A stretch of DNA of 10,183 nucleotides from JBAYVY01 sp041674345 (GCA_041674345.1 JBAYVY010000105.1:1-10183); one strand, 5' to 3'. Shown: positions 1 to 7,228, counted from the stretch's first letter. Notes: generated by a model from the letters alone, not told the origin. Made by a program: numbers and translations.

Positions 1-1
1 G

Positions 2-379
2 GTCGATGAACAGATCGAACGGCTGAGCATCAAAATCGGCGACGCGGACGACATGATCGGCACATTGTCCGGGGGCAATCAGCAAAAGGTCGCCATCGCC
101 AAGTGGCTGTTGACCGAACCGCGGGTGATGATTCTCGACGAGCCGACGCGGGGCGTCGATATCGGGGCGAAGGAGGAAATCTATCGGTTGATCCGCAAGC
201 TGGCCGACGAAGGCATGGCGTGCGTGTTCATCAGCAGCGAGTTGAACGAACTACTCGGTATGTGCGATCGCATCGCGGTGATGCGGCAGGGACGCATCGC
301 GGCGATACTGGATGCGACAACCGCGACGGAAGAAACGATCATGGCGCACGCGGCGGGAGTTCTTGCTCCCTCTCCCTAA
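2..379 (+). CDS. Sugar ABC transporter ATP-binding protein, RbsA/MglA type (C-terminal part)
   Basis: This is the C-terminal end of the second nucleotide-binding domain of a double-domain sugar ATPase (RbsA/MglA/XylG family). It hydrolyses ATP on the cytoplasmic face to drive sugar import through the permease encoded next. The frame is open from the left edge, so the start and first domain lie outside the window. Visible motifs are the ABC signature LSGGNQQK, Walker B with its glutamate (MILDEPTRGVDIGAK), and the H-loop region, where the usual His appears as Ser in FISSELNE, as is common in this second domain. The last codons (A-P-S-P, then TAA) lie inside the foldback repeat that follows, so the natural C-terminus was probably replaced by repeat sequence. 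The permease begins 202 bases downstream on the same strand. Family assignment is secure; the transported sugar cannot be told from sequence. Confidence 0.93.
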   Translation, partial: VDEQIERLSIKIGDADDMIGTLSGGNQQKVAIAKWLLTEPRVMILDEPTRGVDIGAKEEIYRLIRKLADEGMACVFISSELNELLGMCDRIAVMRQGRIAAILDATTATEETIMAHAAGVLAPSP

Positions 380-568
380 CCCGAATGATTCAAGATTCAC
401 CACGGAGTTCACGGAGAACACGGAGAATGCAGAGGTTGTAAAAAGACTTGTACGCACCGTGTACGGCGGAGAATCGAACTGAAAATTCACCGCAACGACT
501 TGACTTGTTTCAACCTCCGTGTTCTCAGTATTCTCCGTGGTGAATCATTCGGGCTAAGAGGGAGAGGG
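368..568. repeat. Foldback (MITE-like) repeat between ABC ATPase and permease
   Basis: The two ends form an imperfect inverted repeat. The outer ten bases CCCTCTCCCT (368-377) match the complement of AGGGAGAGGG (559-568). Further in, CCCGAATGATTC (380-391) pairs with GAATCATTCGGG (542-553) and CCACGGAG (401-408) pairs with CTCCGTGG (533-540). Weaker pairing continues to about 446 and 506. The left arm carries repeated CACGGAG units. The element holds no convincing gene. It contains the ATPase stop codon, and its right end is a purine-rich run (559-573) that may act as the ribosome-binding region for the permease at 582. As RNA it would fold into a long hairpin that could reduce or separate expression of the two genes. 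CACGGAG-type spacer repeats are common in environmental bacterial genomes, to my knowledge. Confidence 0.8.
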
Positions 569-581
569 GAAAGAGACAGAC

Positions 582-1643
582 ATGGCAACACCCGACAAAA
601 CAACACTCCGGCGAAGTCTTCCGATCTGGTTCGTGCCCCTGGCGGCCCTGATCGTGCTGGTCGCGTTCACCATCGTTTACGAACTGGCTGTCAAGGGCCG
701 CAGCGATTTCATCTCGCCGGAAAACCTGCTGAACATCATGCGGCAGTGGTCGTTCGTCGGCATCATCGCCGTGGGCATGACGTTCGTCATCATCCTCGGC
801 GGCATCGACCTGTCCGTCGGCTCGCTGGTCGCCATGATCGGCGGCCTCGGCATCCTCACGCTGAACGCGGCGATGAAAATTTCCGGGGAAAGTTCCGGGG
901 GCGAATGCCTCGCCGTGGTCATCGCCTTCATCGTGATGCTGCTGATCGGCACGGGCGCGGGGCTGGTCAACGGCATCCTCGTCACACGCGGACGCATCGC
1001 GCCCTTCATCGCCACGCTCGGCGGATTGGCCGCGTTCCGTTCCATCGCCCTCGCCCTGGCCGACGGCGGCGAATATCGCAGTCAGTCCGCCGCGTGGTTC
1101 AGCGAGCTCGGCACCGGCGGCATCCCCATCCCTTTCACCAATGTTGCTCCAACCTCCAGTGGCAAAATCATCCCCCTGTTGTTCCCCTGGCCCGTGCTGA
1201 TCTTCCTCTTCATCGCGGTGATCGGCTGGCTGTTGCTCAATCGCACGCGCTACGGGCGATACGTCATCGCCATCGGCTGCAACGAGCGGGCGGCGCGCTA
1301 CTCGGCCATCCACGTCGAACGCATCAAACGGCTGACCTACATGCTGGCCGGCTTTTGCACGGGTGTGGCGGGCGCGCTGCTGGCCGGGCGGATGAACTCC
1401 GTGTCCAGTTCCACCACCGGCATGTTGTACGAACTGGACGTGATCGCGGCGGTCGTGATCGGCGGCACACGCATGCGCGGCGGGGCCGGTTCGGTCGTCG
1501 GAACCCTCGTCGGGGTGCTGATTCTCGGCGTAATCGGTAATATGTTGAACCTGTTGCAGGTTTCAACCTACTGGCAGGGACTGGTCAAGGGCCTGATTAT
1601 CATCGCCGCCGTCCTCTTGCAACGGGCCGAACGAACGGAGTGA
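582..1643 (+). CDS. Sugar ABC transporter permease, RbsC type
   Basis: Inner-membrane permease of the ribose/galactose/xylose-type importer family (BPD_transp_2). It forms the channel that the RbsA-type ATPase energises. The 353-residue product has the usual family length and many hydrophobic helices. Hallmarks are the GGIDLSVGS motif near residues 73-81, NGILVTRGRIAPFIATLG near 130-147, NRTRYGRYVIAIGCNERAAR in the second half, and the C-terminal block with VVIGGTRMRGGAGSVVGTL. ATG at 582 is chosen because the first helix follows shortly after a charged N-terminus; the upstream purine-rich run is the repeat end. A short polar stretch, SGESSGGE near residues 101-108, sits in the loop before a helix, is encoded by a near-repeated TTCCGGGG block (881-888 and 893-900), and looks like a small insertion. 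The substrate is a sugar of unknown identity. The binding-protein partner is encoded 3.9 kb downstream. Confidence 0.95.
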   Translation: MATPDKTTLRRSLPIWFVPLAALIVLVAFTIVYELAVKGRSDFISPENLLNIMRQWSFVGIIAVGMTFVIILGGIDLSVGSLVAMIGGLGILTLNAAMKISGESSGGECLAVVIAFIVMLLIGTGAGLVNGILVTRGRIAPFIATLGGLAAFRSIALALADGGEYRSQSAAWFSELGTGGIPIPFTNVAPTSSGKIIPLLFPWPVLIFLFIAVIGWLLLNRTRYGRYVIAIGCNERAARYSAIHVERIKRLTYMLAGFCTGVAGALLAGRMNSVSSSTTGMLYELDVIAAVVIGGTRMRGGAGSVVGTLVGVLILGVIGNMLNLLQVSTYWQGLVKGLIIIAAVLLQRAERTE

Positions 1644-1647
1644 AAAC

Positions 1648-1730
1648 ATTTGTGATTTTGGATTTTGGATTTGTGATTTGAAGACGCCTACCGACGCATC
1701 CTTAAATCACAAATCACAAATCACAAATCC
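1648..1730. repeat. Palindromic AAATCAC-type spacer repeat upstream of kup
   Basis: An AT-rich spacer with variants of TTTGTGATT on the left (1648-1680) and three tandem copies of AAATCAC on the right (1704-1724). The inner part forms a strong stem: 1668-1683 pairs with 1701-1715 with a single bulged G at 1680, closing a loop at 1684-1700. It could end the permease transcript as a hairpin, although no clear T-tract follows. Repeats of this kind recur between genes in PVC-group genomes, to my knowledge. Only five bases separate it from the kup start codon, and it offers no Shine-Dalgarno sequence. Confidence 0.75.
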
Positions 1731-1735
1731 ACACC

Positions 1736-3631
1736 ATGAACGACACCCCCACCACCCCCGCCCCCAAGCACGGCCTGTCGCTGCTGTGTCTCACAGCGCT
1801 CGGTGTCGTTTACGGCGACATCGGCACCAGCCCCCTGTACGCCCTCCGCGAATGCTTCGCCGAAAGCCACAATCTCCCCGTCAATCGCGACAACGTGCTC
1901 GGCGTCCTCTCGCTCATCTTCTGGTCCCTCATCCTCGTCGTCTCCTTCAAATATCTCATCTTCATCCTCCGCGCCGACAACCGCGGCGAAGGCGGCATCC
2001 TCGCCCTCACCGCCCTGCTCATGCCCATCGAACAACGCTCCAATCGCAAAGTCACCCTCGCCCTCCTCGTCGCCATGGGCATCTTCGGGGCCGCCATGCT
2101 TTACGGCGACGGCATGATTACCCCCGCCATCTCCGTCCTCTCCGCCGTCGAGGGCCTCCGCGTCGCAACCCCCATCTTCGATCCCTACGTCGTCCCCATC
2201 ACCTGCGTCATCCTCGTCATCCTCTTCGCCATGCAGGCCAAAGGCACCACCGGCGTCGGCATCATCTTCGGCCCCTTCACCCTCCTCTGGTTCGCCGTCC
2301 TCGCCATCCTCGGCATCAAGGAAATCATCCTCCAGCCCCACGTCCTGGCCGCGGTCAGTCCCCATTACGCCGTCGCCTTTTTCCTGCACAACCATTACAC
2401 CGGCTTCCTCGTGCTCGGCTCGGTCTTCCTCGTCGTCACCGGCGGCGAAGCGCTCTATGCCGACATCGGTCACTTCGGCACGCGCCCCATCCGCCTCACC
2501 TGGTTCGCCGCCGTCCTCCCCGCGCTCCTCATCAACTACTTCGGCCAAGGCGCGCTGCTCCTGACCGACCCCGCCGCCGTCGTCAATCCCTTCTACAAAA
2601 TGGCCCCCCTCTGGGCGCTCTACCCGCTGGTCGCGCTCTCCACCGTCGCCACCGTCATCGCCTCACAAGCCGTCATCAGCGGTTCCTTTTCCCTCACCAT
2701 GCAGGCCGTGCAACTGGGCTTCTGCCCCCGCATGACCATCCGCCACACCTCCGCGCATGAGATGGGCCAAATCTATCTCCCCGCCGTCAACTGGACCCTC
2801 ATGCTCGCCGCCATCGGTCTGGTCATCGGCTTTGAATCCTCCAGCGCCCTGGCCGCCGCATACGGCATCGCCGTCACCACCACCATGGTCATCACCTCCC
2901 TCCTCTTCTACGTCCTCGCCCGCCACGTCTGGCTGTGGCCCCGTTATGTCATCATCCCCCTGGCCTCGCTTTTCCTCATCATCGACCTGGCCTTCCTCGG
3001 CGCCAACACCACCAAGATCGTCCACGGCGGGTGGTTCCCCATCCTCATCGCCGCCGCCGTCTATCTCCTCATGTCCACCTGGCGCGCCGGCCGCGTCGCC
3101 CTCGGCAAACGCCTGGCCAAACTCGCCCTCCCCACCGACCGCTTTATGAAACTCATCGAAGCGCAGATGCCCACCCGCGTACCCGGCACCGCCGTGTTCA
3201 TGAGCAGTTCCCACGACTCCATCCCCCCCTCCCTCCTGCACAATCTCAAACACAACAAGGTCATTCACGATCAGGTGCTCCTCCTCCACGTCCTCACCGA
3301 ACCGGTCCCCTACGTCCCCCGCGACCAACGCTCGCAAGTCGCCGACGTCGGCCACGGCTTCCACCGCGTCGTCCTCCACTACGGCTTCCTCGACGAACGC
3401 GACATCCCCCTGGCCCTCGGTCGCCTGCCGGAAGACACGATCAAACTCGATCCTTCACAGATCACCTATTTCCTCGGACGCGAAAATCTCATCGTCACCC
3501 GGCAGCCGATGATGTGGCGCTGGCGTTCCCGCCTGTTCACCATGATGAGCCGCAACGCCCAGCCCGCCACCGCCTTCTTCAATCTGCCCCCCAACCGCGT
3601 CGTCGAACTCGGCGCGCAGATCGAAGTGTGA
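1736..3631 (+). CDS. kup: Low-affinity potassium transporter Kup (KUP/HAK/KT family)
   Basis: Potassium uptake protein of the cytoplasmic membrane, believed to work by proton symport. The 631 residues match the usual length (E. coli Kup is 622). Family motifs appear in order: GVVYGDIGTSPLYAL at 23-37, ADNRGEGGILAL at 80-91, MLYGDGMITPAISVLSAVEG at 121-140, GGEALYADIGHFG at 236-248, then NYFGQGALLL and the long VIASQAVISGSFSLTMQA helix. About twelve membrane helices fill the first 450 residues and a soluble cytoplasmic tail follows. ATG at 1736 gives the normal N-terminus, but no Shine-Dalgarno lies before it; the repeat ends five bases upstream. The gene is extremely C-rich on its coding strand, including at third codon positions, unlike the genes at the right of the window. 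It splits the sugar transporter genes and has no obvious functional link to them. Confidence 0.97.
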   Translation: MNDTPTTPAPKHGLSLLCLTALGVVYGDIGTSPLYALRECFAESHNLPVNRDNVLGVLSLIFWSLILVVSFKYLIFILRADNRGEGGILALTALLMPIEQRSNRKVTLALLVAMGIFGAAMLYGDGMITPAISVLSAVEGLRVATPIFDPYVVPITCVILVILFAMQAKGTTGVGIIFGPFTLLWFAVLAILGIKEIILQPHVLAAVSPHYAVAFFLHNHYTGFLVLGSVFLVVTGGEALYADIGHFGTRPIRLTWFAAVLPALLINYFGQGALLLTDPAAVVNPFYKMAPLWALYPLVALSTVATVIASQAVISGSFSLTMQAVQLGFCPRMTIRHTSAHEMGQIYLPAVNWTLMLAAIGLVIGFESSSALAAAYGIAVTTTMVITSLLFYVLARHVWLWPRYVIIPLASLFLIIDLAFLGANTTKIVHGGWFPILIAAAVYLLMSTWRAGRVALGKRLAKLALPTDRFMKLIEAQMPTRVPGTAVFMSSSHDSIPPSLLHNLKHNKVIHDQVLLLHVLTEPVPYVPRDQRSQVADVGHGFHRVVLHYGFLDERDIPLALGRLPEDTIKLDPSQITYFLGRENLIVTRQPMMWRWRSRLFTMMSRNAQPATAFFNLPPNRVVELGAQIEV

Positions 3632-3654
3632 TGCGTTCACGCCCTCCGTTTTGC

Positions 3655-3682
3655 TTGGCGGGCGACAAATTGTTGCTAACAT
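3655..3682 (+). promoter_or_regulatory. Possible sigma-70-like promoter for the nuclease/methyltransferase pair
   Basis: In the 83-base gap after kup, TTGGCG (3655-3660) and TAACAT (3677-3682) are separated by 16 bases, each matching four of six consensus positions. Transcription would start about 25 bases before the TTG start codon. The match is modest and may be chance, but an independent promoter would fit a self-contained module. Confidence 0.35.
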
Positions 3683-3701
3683 GAAACACCGTTCCGGCAA
3701 C

Positions 3702-3707
3702 AAGGAG
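3702..3707 (+). promoter_or_regulatory. Ribosome binding site that fixes a TTG start
   Basis: AAGGAG lies seven bases before the TTG codon at 3715. It is among the strongest Shine-Dalgarno matches in the window, and no in-frame ATG is better placed, so it supports TTG as the true start of the nuclease-like gene. Confidence 0.75.
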
Positions 3708-3714
3708 TTTCAAG

Positions 3715-4848
3715 TTGGCCTATCCGTCGGTTGACAAGATTCAGAACATGCTCGCCCAAGAGGTCTTCGGCTACGCCGCCGACAAGAAAAAGGCCTCCGG
3801 CCGCGCGCTGGGCACACTGGTCGAACTCATCACCTTCTACACACTGTGCGCGTGGAACCTCCGTGACAGCATCGCCATCGAACGCCCCATCCCTGAATTC
3901 GCCAATCCCGACATCTCCCACAACGTCGAGTTCTCCCTGCATCCGATCGCCGCGGCTCATCCGATCACGCTCAACCTTCCTCTTCCCATTACTTCACGCA
4001 AAGTATTGAAAGCCGCGAAAATCACCCCGGAAGGCCTGAAAGAAAAAAACCAATCGCTGGTTACAGCAAACCGCGTCATGCGAAACTCCGCGGTGGTTGC
4101 CGAACATAACAGCGGGTTTCTCACAACGCATCTGGTTGCGATGAACGAAAACCAATGCACCATCGCGCTGACGGACCTGCTCAACGAACCTTACGCCATC
4201 TTTGAATGCAAACGGGTCGGCGTCGAAGAGGGCATGCGCAAAGGCCCGCAAACCATTGAAAAAGCCAAGCAAGGCGCTTACGTCGCCCGCTCCGTTTCCG
4301 CCCTCCAGAAGTTCCGCCTGCGCAACGGCGAGATTCAGGGCGTACTCGACACCGGTAACGGCCAACTCATCACCGGCGACTATGCCCTGCTCCTTCAAAA
4401 CATAATCGCCGGCACAAACGCTTCCCACCTTCGCAACTTCATTCTGACCGTCGGCGTCGTCAGCAACCACGGCAATTGGTTCACCGCTGAAAACCACAAT
4501 AAAGAACTCAAAGTCCTCGCCCATTCCTACGACTGGCTCCTGTTCCTCACCGACGGCGGCCTGTGTCAGTTCATCGAAAAACTCCTCCTCAAACCCGTGC
4601 CGGAACTCGAACCCGCCCGCGACGCCTTTCTCGCCAGCTATCAGGGAAAGCCCGGCTCCAACTGCTTCACCAAAGTCAAAATCCGTGTCGAGGCCGACCT
4701 CGCGCTCAAAAGCTATTTCAAATCGCATGAATCCGAAATCGAAAGCTGGTTCAATGTCATTACACCGCAAGACGGGTCATTGACATATCTGCGAAACGAT
4801 CTGGTGAAACTCTTAAGAAAAGATTGGCGGAGGATACGTCACCCATGA
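3715..4848 (+). CDS. Putative type II restriction endonuclease (PD-(D/E)XK-like)
   Basis: A 377-residue soluble protein that I do not recognise as a named enzyme. Several features suggest a restriction nuclease. A PD-(D/E)XK-like site is visible: D154, then E164-C165-K166 in a hydrophobic strand (YAIFECK), preceded by a helix with E37 (GTLVELITFY). After the site comes a basic, glycine-rich stretch (EEGMRKGPQTIEKAKQGAY, 171-189). The last four bases overlap an adenine methyltransferase in ATGA configuration, so the two are translationally coupled. The start is TTG at 3715, seven bases after AAGGAG. No signal peptide or membrane helix is seen. Parts of the gene are less GC-rich than its neighbours (27 of 60 bases are G or C at 4741-4800), which hints at horizontal acquisition. 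The nuclease role is inference from motif and context; the recognition sequence is unknown. Confidence 0.65.
   Translation: MAYPSVDKIQNMLAQEVFGYAADKKKASGRALGTLVELITFYTLCAWNLRDSIAIERPIPEFANPDISHNVEFSLHPIAAAHPITLNLPLPITSRKVLKAAKITPEGLKEKNQSLVTANRVMRNSAVVAEHNSGFLTTHLVAMNENQCTIALTDLLNEPYAIFECKRVGVEEGMRKGPQTIEKAKQGAYVARSVSALQKFRLRNGEIQGVLDTGNGQLITGDYALLLQNIIAGTNASHLRNFILTVGVVSNHGNWFTAENHNKELKVLAHSYDWLLFLTDGGLCQFIEKLLLKPVPELEPARDAFLASYQGKPGSNCFTKVKIRVEADLALKSYFKSHESEIESWFNVITPQDGSLTYLRNDLVKLLRKDWRRIRHP
4829..4833 (+). promoter_or_regulatory. Ribosome binding site for the adenine methyltransferase
   Basis: GGAGG lies within the end of the nuclease gene, 11 bases before ATG at 4845. It favours that ATG over an in-frame TTG at 4824, which would add seven residues and leave the GGAGG inside the coding region. 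Confidence 0.6.
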
Positions 4849-5474
4849 CCGCCGGACGCACCGTCACATCGCTCAGTCAGAACTGGTGTACCCCGCCCAA
4901 ATATGTGCGCGCCGTCCGCGAAATGCTCGGCGGAACCATCTCACTCGATCCCTGTTCCAACGCCCATTCCATTGCTCACGCCGAAACCGAATACCGCCTG
5001 CCCGAACACGATGGTCTGCACGAACCCTGGAATTACCCCACCATCTACGTCAATCCCCCCTACGGCGCGGATCGCCAACGCCGAACCACCATCAAGGACT
5101 GGCTCCGCAAATGCGCCCTCGCCCACGAACAACATGGCGCGGAAGTGCTGGCGCTCGTTCCCGTCGCCACCAACACCAAACACTGGAAGCTCCATGTGTT
5201 CGGCGTGGCCGCCGCCGTCGCATTCCTGTACGACACCCGTCTGCGATTCCTCGTCAACGGCAAAGACGAAGGCAAAGGCGCGCCCATGTCCTGCGCCATG
5301 ATCTATTGGGGCAAACACATCACGCGCTTCGATGAAATCTTCACCCCCTTCGGCGCGGTCGTTGATCTGCGCAATCTGCGCGGCAAGCCCCTCGGCATCA
5401 CAACACACGAGCATGAAACCTTCCTCTTCAACACCCCCGCCCAGCACCATGCCAGGCGGAGCGTGGCACGTTAG
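4845..5474 (+). CDS. DNA N-6-adenine-methyltransferase, phage Dam type
   Basis: Transfers a methyl group from S-adenosylmethionine to the N6 of adenine in a target DNA sequence. With the preferred ATG the protein has 209 residues, normal for the phage-type Dam family (PF05869). Family landmarks are QNWCTPPKYV near 12-21, the LDPCSNA block near 34-40, the catalytic NPPY at 70-73 in YVNPPYG, a central LALVPVATNTKHW segment near 102-114, and the C-terminal segment with GAPMSCAMIYWG near 145-156 and a VVDL strand. The start codon overlaps the upstream stop (ATGA), so it is co-translated with the putative nuclease and probably protects host DNA from it. Such enzymes are often phage-borne or orphan, so an alternative is a solitary methyltransferase beside an unrelated gene; the tight overlap argues against that. 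The gene ends with TAG, the only one here. Confidence 0.9.
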   Translation: MTAGRTVTSLSQNWCTPPKYVRAVREMLGGTISLDPCSNAHSIAHAETEYRLPEHDGLHEPWNYPTIYVNPPYGADRQRRTTIKDWLRKCALAHEQHGAEVLALVPVATNTKHWKLHVFGVAAAVAFLYDTRLRFLVNGKDEGKGAPMSCAMIYWGKHITRFDEIFTPFGAVVDLRNLRGKPLGITTHEHETFLFNTPAQHHARRSVAR

Positions 5475-5513
5475 TGATCCAACTCGCAATCTTCCAATGC
5501 CGGAGGCATATCC

Positions 5514-6533
5514 ATGATTCGCTCGCTGTTCACACTGTTGCTCGTCACACTGCTCGCGCTGTTACCCGGTTGCGGCAAACATGAATCCGACACTTCCGCT
5601 CGCAAACTGAAAATCGGCGTCTCCATCCCCGCCGCGGATCATGGCTGGACCGCCGGCGTGGGTTGGTGGGCCAAGCAAACCATGACCGCGCATCCCGATA
5701 TCGAATGGGTCTATGCCACCGCCAACAGTGCTGACAAGCAGGTCGCTGATATCGAAGACATGCTCGCCCAGCACATCGACGGCCTGGTGGTCATCGCCGT
5801 CGAATCCGCGTCGCTCACCGATGTCTGCGTCAAGGCGCACGAGCGCGGCGTTTACATCGTCAACGTCGATCGCGGCCTGCTCAAGCCCGTCGCCGATGTC
5901 TTCCTCGAAGGCGACAACCGGGCGTTCGGAAAGTCCGCCGCCGATTTCATCTGCGAAAAACTCGGAGGCAAGGGCGAGGTCGTTCTGCTTCGCGGCATCC
6001 CCTGCACCGTCGATGCGGATCGTTACGAAGCGGCGATGGAAGTTTTCAACGCGCATCCCGGCATACGAGTTCTCGCCGCGCAGCCGGGGTTGTGGAACCG
6101 CACCAAGGCGCTGGAGGTGATGCAATCGTATCTGGCGCAATTCCCGCGCATCGACGCGGTGTGGGCGGCGGACGATGACATGGCATTGGGCGTGGAGCAG
6201 GCGATTCGTGAAGCGGGGCGCGAAAAGGAAATGTTCATTTTCCCGGGGGCGGGCATGAAGGAGATTGTGAAGAAGGTGATGGAGCGTGATCCGATGTACC
6301 CGGCGGACAACACGTACCCGCCGGGCATGATCGCGGCGGGGATCGAACTGGCCGTCGCGCATTTGCGGGACGGCGACCTGGCGAAAGCGGCGGATCGCAT
6401 CCCGCGCCATTTGTTCGTGACCGCCGATCAACTGAAACCGGGCGCGGACGGACGATTGCACGTGAAGATCGGCGTGCGGCTGATTACGCCGGACAACGCG
6501 AAGGATTTTTACTTTCCCGATTCGGTGTATTGA
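5514..6533 (+). CDS. Sugar ABC transporter substrate-binding lipoprotein, RbsB type
   Basis: Extracytoplasmic sugar-binding protein of the Peripla_BP_4 family that delivers sugar to the permease. The first 20 residues form a lipoprotein signal: R3, a hydrophobic run, then the lipobox LPGC with the lipid-carrying Cys at 20, so the mature protein is membrane-anchored. Two Rossmann-like lobes follow. Recognisable segments are LKIGVSIPAADHGWTAGV near 32-49, DIEDMLAQHIDGLVVIAVES near 79-98, YIVNVDRGL near 114-122 and VWAADDDMALGVEQAIREAG in the second lobe. ATG at 5514 has GGAGG at 5502-5506. The 339 residues fit the family. It is the natural third component of the system encoded at 2-1643 although 3.9 kb away. 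G and C usage on the coding strand shifts inside the gene: 5761-5820 has 17 G and 24 C, while 6241-6300 has 25 G and 10 C. The ligand is not predictable. Confidence 0.93.
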   Translation: MIRSLFTLLLVTLLALLPGCGKHESDTSARKLKIGVSIPAADHGWTAGVGWWAKQTMTAHPDIEWVYATANSADKQVADIEDMLAQHIDGLVVIAVESASLTDVCVKAHERGVYIVNVDRGLLKPVADVFLEGDNRAFGKSAADFICEKLGGKGEVVLLRGIPCTVDADRYEAAMEVFNAHPGIRVLAAQPGLWNRTKALEVMQSYLAQFPRIDAVWAADDDMALGVEQAIREAGREKEMFIFPGAGMKEIVKKVMERDPMYPADNTYPPGMIAAGIELAVAHLRDGDLAKAADRIPRHLFVTADQLKPGADGRLHVKIGVRLITPDNAKDFYFPDSVY

Positions 6534-6568
6534 TTGGAAAATGACGAACATTTCACGGAGATTTCACG

Positions 6569-7171
6569 ATGAAATTGAACGACACGGCGCGGCGATTGGA
6601 GGCGAACATCGCGGGGGCGAAGGCGGCGATGGACGCGACGATGACGTTGCTCGCGGCGGTGCATGAGGCGGCGATGCGCGTGGCGGAGGCGCTGTGCGGG
6701 GGGAACAAGCTGCTGGTGTGCGGCAACGGGGGCAGCGCGGCGGAGGCGTCGCACCTGGCCGGCGAAATCGTGGGGCGATACAAAAAAAATCGCAGGCCGT
6801 ACCCCTGCATTTGTCTGTCGGATTCGCCGGGCGTGATGACGTGCATCGGCAATGACTTCGGTTTCGACCAGGTGTTCGCGCGACAGGTCGAGGCGTTCGG
6901 ACAAAGCGGGGACGTGCTGATCGTGTTCACTTCGAGCGGGAACAGCGCGAACGTGGTGAAGGCGCTGGCCGCGGCGAAGGGGCGGGGCGTGACGAGCGTG
7001 GCGCTGCTGGGCAAGGACGGAGGCCTGTGCGCCGGACTGGCGGATATCGAACTACTTGCTTCCACCCCCGAAAATGCCCCCGGAAGTGAGACGGCGCGGA
7101 TACAGGAAGTGCATTTGATGTTGCTGCATACGTTGTGTGATTTGGTGGAGGGGGAATTGGGACATGGGTGA
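6569..7171 (+). CDS. SIS-domain sugar-phosphate isomerase, GmhA-like
   Basis: A 200-residue SIS-domain protein resembling sedoheptulose 7-phosphate isomerase (GmhA), which makes the heptose precursor of lipopolysaccharide core; DiaA-type proteins are a related alternative. The phosphate-binding segments CGNGGSAAEA (51-60) and TSSGNSANV (121-129) and the NDFGFDQVF motif (95-103) are present. E66 in AGEIVGRY and H182 in RIQEVH line up with the GmhA catalytic pair (E65 and H180 in E. coli), so enzymatic activity is likely. GGAG at 6557-6560 supports ATG at 6569. It starts 35 bases after the binding-protein gene, so the two are probably co-transcribed; the protein may convert the imported sugar after phosphorylation rather than serve lipopolysaccharide synthesis. 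The stretch STPENAPGSE (165-174) looks like a short insertion before the conserved RIQEVH and is encoded by C-rich DNA unlike the surrounding G-rich sequence. Confidence 0.88.
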   Translation: MKLNDTARRLEANIAGAKAAMDATMTLLAAVHEAAMRVAEALCGGNKLLVCGNGGSAAEASHLAGEIVGRYKKNRRPYPCICLSDSPGVMTCIGNDFGFDQVFARQVEAFGQSGDVLIVFTSSGNSANVVKALAAAKGRGVTSVALLGKDGGLCAGLADIELLASTPENAPGSETARIQEVHLMLLHTLCDLVEGELGHG

Positions 7172-7181
7172 ACGGAAGAGG

Positions 7182-7211
7182 GGCACTCCGTGCCACCCGC
7201 TAAACGGCGGG
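7182..7211 (+). other. Two small hairpins between the SIS gene and the DUF423 gene
   Basis: GGCAC (7182-7186) pairs with GTGCC (7190-7194) around a three-base loop, and CCCGC (7196-7200) pairs with GCGGG (7207-7211). No T-run follows, so this is at best a weak or Rho-assisted transcription end for the sugar genes. Confidence 0.3.
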
Positions 7212-7216
7212 GACGC

Positions 7217-7222
7217 TAAGAT
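7217..7222 (+). promoter_or_regulatory. Possible -10 element giving a leaderless DUF423 mRNA
   Basis: TAAGAT ends six bases before the ATG at 7229 and no Shine-Dalgarno is present. If it is a -10 box, transcription would begin at or next to the start codon. No convincing -35 is visible, so the call is tentative. Confidence 0.25.
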
Positions 7223-7228
7223 ACGGGC

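Noticed and set aside
251..490. Minus-strand frame containing the FSVFSVNSVVN segment
   Set aside because: This peptide is a typical false translation of CACGGAG spacer repeats.
500..1540. Plus-strand 346-codon frame over the permease gene
   Set aside because: It is Arg/His-rich shadow sequence; the permease frame has full family motifs.
1648..1730. CRISPR-like array of AAATCAC units
   Set aside because: The units are too short and have no unique spacers; the pattern is a palindromic spacer repeat.
4824..5474. TTG at 4824 as start of the methyltransferase
   Set aside because: The GGAGG at 4829-4833 would then lie inside the gene; ATG at 4845 has it upstream and overlaps the previous stop.
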